Shown here piece by piece: positions 24,608-31,345 of a DNA stretch of 49,866 bases. Below the pieces are notes generated by a model that did not search any database, had not been told where the DNA came from, and saw only the letters and a list, made by a program, of their open reading frames with translations. Origin of the DNA: Anthropogastromicrobium sp963626545 (GTDB taxonomy: Bacteria > Bacillota > Clostridia > Lachnospirales > Lachnospiraceae); NCBI GenBank assembly GCA_963626545.1, contig CAVFYJ010000009.1, positions 1 through 49,866 of the forward strand. The letters run 5' to 3'. Position 1 is the first letter of the stretch. Each line of letters starts with the position of its first letter. A program made the position numbers and the translations under genes.

Positions 24608-25153
24608 TTATACCGGAAGCAGGCTGCTCTTTTTGAGTGCTGCAAATACTGCCTTTCCAAGTACAATGGCAATCACCATCTTAATCAAATCAAATGGAAT
24701 AAATGGCATTACACATACGCTGAGCGCATAACTTACGGTACACTGTGCCTGAATGACAAACCATACAGTTCCAAAGAAATAAGCAACTATCGTTCCTGCT
24801 ACCATTCCAACAAAACTCCAGACGATATTTCTATTTGTCTTTTCCAGAATGATTCCGCTGATGAGTGCGAGTAAGATAAAGGAAACCAGATAACCACCTG
24901 TCGGTCCTGCAATCTTTGCAATGCCGCCTGTGTAACCAGAAAATACTGGAAGTCCTACGATACCAAGAAGCATATAAATCAGGTAGCTGATGCAGCCCTT
25001 CTTTGCACCGAGCAGATAAACGGTCAGATAAATGACAAAGTTTGTAAAGGAGATCGGAATTGCTCCGATCGGAATGGACATTGGTCCTAAAATGCACATC
25101 AGTGCCGCCATGATCGCACACATTGTCATGGTCTCGACAGATTCGTTTCTCAT
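24608..25153 (-). CDS. bioY: Biotin transporter BioY
   Basis: A 181-residue substrate-binding membrane subunit of an ECF-type biotin transporter. It contains PMSIPIGAIPISFTNFVIYL, GIVGLPVFSGYTGG and GPTGGYLVSF, which are BioY signatures, with about six transmembrane helices. No energy-coupling genes are adjacent, so it should use a shared ECF module or act alone. GAGAGAGGG lies upstream of the ATG. It follows bioB after a 160-base gap filled by a 17-base tandem array. Co-regulation by biotin is inferred from the BirA-type site before bioB. Confidence 0.95.
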   Translation of the reverse strand: MRNESVETMTMCAIMAALMCILGPMSIPIGAIPISFTNFVIYLTVYLLGAKKGCISYLIYMLLGIVGLPVFSGYTGGIAKIAGPTGGYLVSFILLALISGIILEKTNRNIVWSFVGMVAGTIVAYFFGTVWFVIQAQCTVSYALSVCVMPFIPFDLIKMVIAIVLGKAVFAALKKSSLLPV

Positions 25154-25169
25154 AATTATTTTTCCCTCT

Positions 25170-25254
25170 CTCTTGTTTTATTTTTTCTCTTGTTTTATTT
25201 TTTCTCTTGTTTTATTTTTTCTTTTGTTTTAGCGTTTCTTTTGTTTTATTTTTT
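25170..25254 (-). repeat. Five tandem copies of a 17-base unit in the bioB-bioY gap
   Basis: The plus-strand unit CTCTTGTTTTATTTTTT occurs exactly at 25170-25186, 25187-25203 and 25204-25220. Two variants follow at 25221-25237 and 25238-25254. In the mRNA these are A-rich, unstructured repeats ending just upstream of the bioY ribosome site. Confidence 0.92.
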
Positions 25255-25312
25255 GCCTATTATTTTGCTTTTTTCATCACCAAAACGCACCGTTTTCGTC
25301 ATGAATGGCTGC

Positions 25313-26314
25313 TTACGCTCCCATTTGTGCTTTTTGCGCCTTCTGGTACTCCGGTGTCACATCTCTTCCGATATCCTCAAGCATCTTTTTGTCGCTTCGG
25401 ATAGTTGCACAGGCAACGGTGGTCAGCATATTTCCTGTGATCGTTGCGGACACACCAGACTGGAATGCAATCTCGCCATCATTTGTTAGCAGTGCGCGTC
25501 CTGCACCAAGACGAATATCCGCCTGTGGATTGATGTAACGGAAAAATGCAACGGTACGTAAGATTTCCGGCTCGGAGATACGCTCAAGGTTCTCAAGCGG
25601 TGTTCCCTTAATTGGCATCAGTGCATTGATCGGAATGGAATCGACACCGCACTCTGAAAGGCTCACTGCCATGTCCAGACGATCTTCCCAGGTCTCGCCC
25701 ATACCAATGATACCGCCGGAACAGACATACATGCCTTCTTCCTTTACCATCTTTAATGTGGCGATCTTTTGCTCATAGGTGTGAGTTGTGCAGATCTGTG
25801 GAAAATAACGCTTTGAAGTCTCAATGTTGTGATGATAGCTTGATACGCCAGCTTCATGCAGTCTGTGAAGCTGCTCTCTTGTCAGAAATCCCATAGATGC
25901 ACAAAGATCAATGCGGCATTCCTTCTTCATCGTCTCATACGCGTGAATGGCCTTTTCAAACTCCTCACCCGTCAGTGCCTTTCCTGCCGTAACGATTGAG
26001 AAACGGTCTACGCCCTCTCGCTCGTTCATCTTACAGGCTTCTACGATCTGTTCCTCCGGTAAAAAGCCGTATACCTCGCAGTCTGTGTGGTGATGCGCCG
26101 ACTGTGCACAATACTTACAGTCCTCCGGACAGCGGCCGCTTCGTCCATTAATGATCGAACAAAGGTCAACCTTGTCTCCTACAAAATGCTCACGAATTTT
26201 ATCCGCGCCTTTGCACAGGTCATCTAAATCACAATCCAGAAAAAAAGACAGATCATCCTCTCGTGTCAATCTCTTTCCAGCAATAATCTCCTCTGCCAGC
26301 TTCTGCATATCCAT
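25313..26314 (-). CDS. bioB: Biotin synthase
   Basis: A 333-residue radical SAM enzyme that inserts sulfur into dethiobiotin. The [4Fe-4S]-SAM cysteines are in CPEDCKYC (Cys 62, 66, 69). YHHNIETS is the substrate-site segment, and GGIIGMGETWEDR and GAGRALLTNDGE fit the family. The ATG at 26314 is chosen because AGGAGG lies 10 bases upstream; the in-frame start at 26380 would lie inside the promoter/operator. No bioA, bioD or bioF is nearby, so the cell may depend on imported precursor, consistent with the bioY partner. Confidence 0.96.
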   Translation of the reverse strand: MDMQKLAEEIIAGKRLTREDDLSFFLDCDLDDLCKGADKIREHFVGDKVDLCSIINGRSGRCPEDCKYCAQSAHHHTDCEVYGFLPEEQIVEACKMNEREGVDRFSIVTAGKALTGEEFEKAIHAYETMKKECRIDLCASMGFLTREQLHRLHEAGVSSYHHNIETSKRYFPQICTTHTYEQKIATLKMVKEEGMYVCSGGIIGMGETWEDRLDMAVSLSECGVDSIPINALMPIKGTPLENLERISEPEILRTVAFFRYINPQADIRLGAGRALLTNDGEIAFQSGVSATITGNMLTTVACATIRSDKKMLEDIGRDVTPEYQKAQKAQMGA

Positions 26315-26351
26315 GTTGTTTTTTCCTCCTATTACAGGCAAATTCGAGTTG

Positions 26352-26405
26352 ATTGTACTCTTTTTCGTTTTGATTGTCAACTCATTTTCGAGTTTTGGTT
26401 AACAA
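26352..26405 (-). promoter_or_regulatory. bioB promoter overlapped by a BirA-type operator
   Basis: Minus-strand TTGACA (26375-26380) and TACAAT (26352-26357) are 17 bases apart. The -35 box lies in a split palindrome: TTGTTAACC (26397-26405), 14 bases, then AGTTGACAA (26374-26382). This matches the bacterial biotin repressor site TTGTTAACC-N14/15-GGTTAACAA, with two changes in the second arm. BirA loaded with biotinyl-AMP would block RNA polymerase. Confidence 0.88.
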
Positions 26406-26417
26406 TCAATCTAATGA

Positions 26418-26451
26418 ATCGGGACAGGCAAAACATTTACCTGTCCCCGAT
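26418..26451. terminator. Hairpin between the Mn exporter gene and the bio promoter
   Basis: ATCGGGACAGG and CCTGTCCCCGAT pair over 11 bases with one bulge and an 11-base loop. It has no T-run on either strand, but its place after the exporter gene and upstream of the BirA site suggests a boundary or non-canonical terminator. Confidence 0.45.
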
Positions 26452-26536
26452 GGTCTATATCTTTATTTTTATCGTATTAATTTACTATAATAAGCTGTAA
26501 CGATTCCGCGCCACATCTTTATTTTGCTTTCTCGCT

Positions 26537-27223
26537 TTATTTTGCCTTCTTCTCTCTTTTTATAAAAAGACAGACACATAAAACCACAAAACCAGCAGTC
26601 ACAAGGATAAGAGCCGGCCATACCGGCATTGGACAGACGCTTCCGCTTATCAGATTAAGTCCCTGATAAAGTGTGTAGATACCGAATACAGAGAATATTA
26701 CAAATGCGAGTGTATTAAGCAGTCCTTCTGGTGTCTTGCTCTTTAACAGATAGCCAACTAACATTCCAAGAATATCTGCTGCAAAAAGTCCAAGTGAACA
26801 TGCAATCCATACAACAAATGCGGCTCCCATACCTTCGTTCGCACCAAATGTGATTGCAGTAAGCTGTGTCTTATCGCCAAGCTCTGCTACGAAAAATGTA
26901 CAAAAAACAGCGAGTGGAGCAAACTGAATCTTTGATTTGCCGCCCTCTTCCTCTTCTTCGTCATCATCACCAGCAATCGTTGTTGCTGCAAAATAAAGGA
27001 ATGCAAGCGCTGCAATCATTTTAATCAGCCAATCCGGAATGAACTCACTGACAAGTCCACCCGCTAAAACAGCCAGTCCATTTAAGACGAGGATTGCAGC
27101 GGCTGTTCCCATGATAATGTCTCTTAACTTATATTTCGAAGTAAGAGCGATCAGCATGAGCTGGGTTTTATCGCCCATCTCTGCTATGAATTCGGTAAAA
27201 AACACCTTCAAAAATAACATCAT
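26537..27223 (-). CDS. GDT1/TMEM165 (UPF0016) family manganese exporter
   Basis: A 228-residue membrane protein with two inverted halves, each carrying the family motif E-x-G-D-K-T: EMGDKT at 15-20 and ELGDKT at 114-119. These acidic motifs form the cation path. An acidic cytoplasmic loop (DDDEEEEE near 86-93) links the halves. Family members such as MneA export Mn2+. The start at 27223 has AAGGAGGAAAAAGGAA upstream. Control by a probable Mn-sensing riboswitch in the leader supports the Mn assignment over Ca2+. Confidence 0.92.
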   Translation of the reverse strand: MMLFLKVFFTEFIAEMGDKTQLMLIALTSKYKLRDIIMGTAAAILVLNGLAVLAGGLVSEFIPDWLIKMIAALAFLYFAATTIAGDDDEEEEEGGKSKIQFAPLAVFCTFFVAELGDKTQLTAITFGANEGMGAAFVVWIACSLGLFAADILGMLVGYLLKSKTPEGLLNTLAFVIFSVFGIYTLYQGLNLISGSVCPMPVWPALILVTAGFVVLCVCLFIKREKKAK

Positions 27224-27317
27224 TTCCTTTTTCCTCCTTTTTGTCTCCACAAAGTGCTGTCAGCCGAAAGAACTGCTACTAATAACTGCTACTGCAACTA
27301 TATTTCTATTTAGCAGC

Positions 27318-27543
27318 AAAAAAACTCATGTATATCAATCGCCAGCAAATGTATCACACACACTTAAGCTAGTAACTGATATACATGAGTCTCATTATTT
27401 ACGATTTGCCAGATTCTACTCTCTATTTGATTTCTATCGGATCTTTATCATCTTATCATCTTTATCAGATCTTCCTTCAACCTTTATTCGAATAGAATCA
27501 GAATGTTGACAAATCACGCTTTCGCGCTAACTACTCCCTCATG
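27318..27543 (-). promoter_or_regulatory. Probable Mn2+ riboswitch (yybP-ykoY type) with terminator platform
   Basis: On the minus strand the leader has CATGAG (27538-27543) running into GGGAGTAG, then GTCAACATTCTG, and later AATGAGA followed by CTCATG (27384-27389). These fit P1 and the conserved loop segments of the yybP-ykoY class. The same CTCATG is the start of a 14-base perfect terminator stem, ACTCATGTATATCA (27377-27390) with its partner at 27324-27337, followed by T7. Pairing in P1 and in the terminator exclude each other, so metal binding should prevent termination and turn on the exporter. The distal aptamer part is less conserved than usual. Confidence 0.75.
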
Positions 27544-27576
27544 GAATAGAATATTTAGTTTTAAGGTACTTGATAA

Positions 27577-27605
27577 AGTTTATCAGATGCTCTCAGGTTT
27601 GTCAA
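27577..27605 (-). promoter_or_regulatory. Promoter of the Mn exporter leader
   Basis: Minus-strand TTGACA (27600-27605) and TAAACT (27577-27582) are 17 bases apart. The predicted start lies ~30 bases before the aptamer. Confidence 0.75.
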
Positions 27606-27681
27606 CAATTATTACTCATTTTTATGCCATATACATGATAACAAAGCCCTGAGGTGGATGGCTTTTTATAACTTCGACACT

Positions 27682-28575
27682 TCACACCCCCGTATTATCA
27701 AATTGTGGAATAAAACTATCCTTCGCGGTCTCTCCCTCCTGAATAAAGCCATTTTCCACACCAAGATCAACCGCATAGTCCACAACTTCATCGTACTCCG
27801 CTTGCGTGATCGTTCGCCCAAGCTCTGGAAAACGCTTCTCAATCCCAGGCATCGGCGTATACTGGTTCATAATGCTGATGTAAATCGTATCTCCATATGT
27901 CTCATAAAGATAGCGAATCGCTTCCTTCGATTCCTCAATATGCCCCGGCAGAATCAGATGGCGCACAATGACACCGCGCGTCATCATCTCCCGATCATCA
28001 AACTGTGCTTCTCCCGTCTGTTTTACCATCTGCACCAGCGCGCGCTTTGCAATCTCAGGATAATCCGGTGCATTCGAATACGTTGCCGCAGTTTCCTTAT
28101 TTATATATTTAAAGTCTGGCAGAAAAATATCCGCTACTTCGTCTAATGTCTGAATGGCTTCAACCTTCTCGTAGCCACTCGAATTATACACGATTGGAAC
28201 CGTAAGCCCCTGCTTTCTGGCACGCTTTATACTATCGATTACGATCGGAAGATAATGACCTGCCGTCACGAGATTAATGTTGTTTGCCTTCTTTTTTTGC
28301 AACTCCAGATAAATCTCGCAAAGGCGATCTTCTGTAATGACTTTGCCAGAATGACCTAGCGCAATTTCCCGGTTCTGGCAGTACACGCAGCCTAAGTTGC
28401 AGCCCGAGAAAAAGACAGCTCCTGAGCCCTCCTCGCCAGAAATGCACGGCTCCTCCCACATATGAAGTGCAGCACGCGCCGCCGTAATGGTATTTCCAAC
28501 CTTGCACACACCCTGTCCGCACGTTCGGTCTGCACCGCACTCACGCGGACACAGATGACAATTTGTCCAATCCAT
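27682..28575 (-). CDS. Radical SAM protein, pyruvate formate-lyase activase-like (COG1313)
   Basis: A 297-residue protein. The N-terminal CHLCPRECGADR and CGQGVC cysteines resemble an auxiliary Fe-S or zinc site. The radical SAM cluster motif follows as FFSGCNLGCVYCQN (CxxxCxxC). NNINLVTAGHYLP and VYNSSGYE correspond to SAM-binding strands. The family (PflX-like) is annotated as glycyl-radical activase-like, but its true target is unknown. The ATG at 28575 is chosen: AAGGA lies 9 bases upstream, and the longer frame from 28668 adds only a Lys/Arg/Asn-rich stretch. It stands alone, divergent from the endoglucanase. Confidence 0.85.
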   Translation of the reverse strand: MDWTNCHLCPRECGADRTCGQGVCKVGNTITAARAALHMWEEPCISGEEGSGAVFFSGCNLGCVYCQNREIALGHSGKVITEDRLCEIYLELQKKKANNINLVTAGHYLPIVIDSIKRARKQGLTVPIVYNSSGYEKVEAIQTLDEVADIFLPDFKYINKETAATYSNAPDYPEIAKRALVQMVKQTGEAQFDDREMMTRGVIVRHLILPGHIEESKEAIRYLYETYGDTIYISIMNQYTPMPGIEKRFPELGRTITQAEYDEVVDYAVDLGVENGFIQEGETAKDSFIPQFDNTGV

Positions 28576-28831
28576 ATTTCCAATTCCTTTCTGTCGTTTT
28601 TTTTCAGCATTTTTCTTATTGTTACGCTTACTTTTCTTTCTAGCACTCTCTGTCGTTCTTTCCATCACTCTTCCATCGCTCTTTCCTTTAACTTTTTCTT
28701 ACAATTCAAAAAAAGCGGTTGTGTTTCTCCCAAAAAGCTATATGATAGAATTGACTATGATGTAATGACGCTATTCATGCTATATTCATTTTTCATTTTG
28801 TTTTAATCTATTTTATGATGGAGGTGCTGTC

Positions 28832-30328
28832 ATGTATTTTGATGCACATTATCTTTTTGACACCTTCCGATCTCGCGTAATTTTTGTGCTCACTCTCTGT
28901 CTTCTTGCCATCTGTTTCGTGCGTCCTGCCTTTGCAGCCGAAACCCCTTCGCCAGAAGATTTTTCTTTGACGACAATCGAGCCAAAAACCGCCGGAATTG
29001 TCAGTGAACACGGTCAGCTTACGGTCTCTTCTTCCGGTATTGTAGTTGACAAAAATGAGGCTTCCTTCCAGATTCAGGGCATCAGTACCCACAATCTGGC
29101 TTGGTATCCAGAGTATGTGAACATCGACACATTCCGAAAACTTCGTGACGATCTGAATGTCAACACGATCCGCCTTGCCATGTATACGGCAGAAAACGGT
29201 GGCTACTGTGTCAGCGATGAGACAACCAGACAGACCATGCTTGACTGCCTGACGACTGGCATCGAAGCTGCCATAAAGCTGGACATGTATGTGATCATCG
29301 ATTGGCATATTCTCTCGGATTCAAACCCAAATACCTACAAAGAAAATGCACTTGCTTTCTTTGAAAAGATTGCTTCCACCTACGGCGATCTGCCAAATAT
29401 CCTGTATGAGATTTGCAACGAGCCAAACGGCGATACCTCATGGGCGGACATTCGCAGCTACGCAGTCGATGTGATTGATCGCATCCGCGCTTATGCGCCG
29501 CAGAGCATTATAATCGTCGGCACACCTACTTGGAGCCAGGACATAGACATCGCTTCTCAATCACCGATTGATCGGGACAATCTTCTTTACAGCCTGCATT
29601 TTTATGCAGCGACGCACAAAGAGGATCTTCAAAACAAATTGAATACTGCTCTCGCAAATGGTCTGCCTGTTCTTGTATCCGAGTTTGGCATCACCGAAGC
29701 TTCCGGCAGCGGCACGATTGATACCACAAGTGCTGATACCTGGATGGATCTGTTAAGTCAAAGCAACATCGGCTACATCTATTGGAATCTCTCCAATAAG
29801 GACGAATCCTGTGCCCTTCTTCGTTCCTCCTGCACGACAGTATCTAACTGGACCGACGCGGATTATTCCCCTGCTGGGCAGTGGTTCTACCAGAATCAGC
29901 AAATGCGCGGCGTGGCTTTGGGCTCCTCCAGCGATGCCTTGTTAAAAACAATGTCTGAGACCGGCGCTGCTGATACACCGACCACGCTCTATGCGACCGA
30001 TGACTACTGGAGCTTTAGCAACGGCTGCAACGTCTCCATTTGCTGCACTAGCACATGGGCCGATGATTCGATGCAGTACGCAGCCTACGATGTCACTGTA
30101 TCAAATTCGTCTGCTGCCGATGTTACTGGCTGGCGTTTTCGTATTACTTGGAACGAAGAGATTTCCCCAAAGGAATACTGGTCCTGTGAGATCGGTGGCT
30201 CTGGAAACAACCGTCTGTTTATCCCGGTAGACTACAACACGACCATCCCAGCAGGCTCTTCTGTCACCTTTGGAATGATCGTGTATGGAGTCCAGGCACC
30301 GACACTGACAAATGTTACATTCGAATAA
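28832..30328 (+). CDS. Secreted GH5 endoglucanase with C-terminal CBM2-like domain
   Basis: A 498-residue secreted enzyme. The signal peptide ends near AFA-AE (35/36). Residues ~60-345 form a GH5 (cellulase) barrel with RLAMYTAENG, the DWHIL strand, the acid/base in YEICNEPNG (Glu 197) and the nucleophile in LVSEFGI (Glu 284). Residues ~388-498 are a beta-sandwich carbohydrate-binding module resembling CBM2 (SNGCNVSICCTSTW, WRFRITWNEEI, PAGSSVTFGMIVYG). It should cleave beta-1,4-glucan or a related glucan outside the cell. No dockerin or sortase motif is present, so it is probably free. GGAGGTG lies upstream of the ATG. Confidence 0.92.
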   Translation: MYFDAHYLFDTFRSRVIFVLTLCLLAICFVRPAFAAETPSPEDFSLTTIEPKTAGIVSEHGQLTVSSSGIVVDKNEASFQIQGISTHNLAWYPEYVNIDTFRKLRDDLNVNTIRLAMYTAENGGYCVSDETTRQTMLDCLTTGIEAAIKLDMYVIIDWHILSDSNPNTYKENALAFFEKIASTYGDLPNILYEICNEPNGDTSWADIRSYAVDVIDRIRAYAPQSIIIVGTPTWSQDIDIASQSPIDRDNLLYSLHFYAATHKEDLQNKLNTALANGLPVLVSEFGITEASGSGTIDTTSADTWMDLLSQSNIGYIYWNLSNKDESCALLRSSCTTVSNWTDADYSPAGQWFYQNQQMRGVALGSSSDALLKTMSETGAADTPTTLYATDDYWSFSNGCNVSICCTSTWADDSMQYAAYDVTVSNSSAADVTGWRFRITWNEEISPKEYWSCEIGGSGNNRLFIPVDYNTTIPAGSSVTFGMIVYGVQAPTLTNVTFE

Positions 30329-30369
30329 ATCTGAAAATCATAAAAAAGTTATTAAACCTGGAGTTTTCT

Positions 30370-30594
30370 ATGAAATCAAAATACACAAAAAAGCAGCGTA
30401 TTCTTGCCATCATCGGCATCGTACTTTTAGTCGGACTCTATATTGCAGCGCTCATCGCTTCCTTCTTTAAGAGCCCGACTGCACAGGGATTTTTGTACAG
30501 CGCTCTGTTCTGTACCTTCTTCATCCCAATTTTAATTTACCTTTTCCAGTTCTTCTCTGGAAAAACGCGTCCTCCAAAGGATGACGAAGAGTGA
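30370..30594 (+). CDS. Small two-helix membrane protein of unknown function
   Basis: A 74-residue protein with two transmembrane helices (about 11-31 and 38-60), a basic N-terminus (MKSKYTKKQR) and a charged tail KTRPPKDDEE. CTGGAG lies 6 bases before the ATG. It follows the endoglucanase by 41 bases and ends just before a terminator, so it may be on the same transcript. The pattern of a short basic N-terminus and two helices is frequent in Lachnospiraceae, but I do not recognise a named family. Confidence 0.65.
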   Translation: MKSKYTKKQRILAIIGIVLLVGLYIAALIASFFKSPTAQGFLYSALFCTFFIPILIYLFQFFSGKTRPPKDDEE

Positions 30595-30603
30595 TCGTAT
30601 CAC

Positions 30604-31269
30604 TTATCCAGGAAACAGCTTTCCGATTAAAGAGGTCTTCGGACCTCTTTTTTTTCGGTTTTCCTCAATCGCACTATCATCAATATCAATATAATAACGC
30701 TCGTAGGCATTTACTACACGCGTCTCATTGTACTTCGACTCTCGTTTGTATCGTCCCCCATAATTGGCGTGTACATGGCCATGCACAAACAAAAGCGGCT
30801 TATAGCAATCCATCAGATCCTTAAAAATCTGAAAGCCCTTGTGCGGAATGTCGTCGCCATCATTTAACTGATAGGCAGGCGCATGTGTGACCAAAATATC
30901 AAAGCCACCATTTCTGCGCAGCTTAAAACGCATCTTGTTCACACGTTTTTGCATTTCCTTTTCCGTAAACATGTTTGTTCCCGGCTTATAACGCATGGAG
31001 CCGCCAAGACCGAGCAGACGCACACCATTAATCTCATAAATCGTATCTTCAATGCAGGTACAGCCTTCCGGCGGTGTATCCTCATATTTCCCATCGTGAT
31101 TTCCTCTTACATACACCACTGGTGCCTTTGTAAAGGTCGCCAGAAAGGACAAGTACTTCGGATTCAAATCCCCACAGGAGATAATCAGATCCACATTTTC
31201 AAGCAGAGACTTATCAAAATAGTCCCATAGTGCCTTCGACTCGATATCTGCAATTACCAGTATTCTCAT
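30604..31269 (-). CDS. Calcineurin-type metallophosphoesterase
   Basis: A 221-residue phosphoesterase with the metal-binding series: ADIESK in place of the usual DxH, SCGDLN, RGNHDG, THAPA and HGHVH. The first motif has Glu where His is usual, which may weaken one metal site. It probably hydrolyses a phosphodiester or monoester in the cytoplasm; the substrate is unknown. The ATG at 31269 is chosen (AGAGGTAAGA just upstream), giving the normal MRILVIAD start. It lies 77 bases after the ParB-like/BMP fusion gene on the same strand. Its last codons contain a terminator acting on the opposite strand. Confidence 0.85.
   Translation of the reverse strand: MRILVIADIESKALWDYFDKSLLENVDLIISCGDLNPKYLSFLATFTKAPVVYVRGNHDGKYEDTPPEGCTCIEDTIYEINGVRLLGLGGSMRYKPGTNMFTEKEMQKRVNKMRFKLRRNGGFDILVTHAPAYQLNDGDDIPHKGFQIFKDLMDCYKPLLFVHGHVHANYGGRYKRESKYNETRVVNAYERYYIDIDDSAIEENRKKRGPKTSLIGKLFPG
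30629..30655 (+). terminator. Terminator for 28832-30594, embedded in the phosphoesterase 3' end
   Basis: AAAGAGGTC, loop TTCG, GACCTCTTT, then five further Ts. The C(UUCG)G tetraloop is exceptionally stable. It serves the plus strand while lying inside the coding end (KKRGPKTSL) of the convergent gene. Confidence 0.88.
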
Positions 31270-31345
31270 TCTTACCTCTATTTCCGCCGTATTTTCTTTC
31301 AAAAATTGCTTTTCTTGCTTTTTCTTACCCTTGAAATGATTCAAG

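Noticed and set aside
25170..25254. Tandem array as a CRISPR locus
   Set aside because: Units are directly adjacent with no spacers, are only 17 bases and T-rich, and no cas genes are present.
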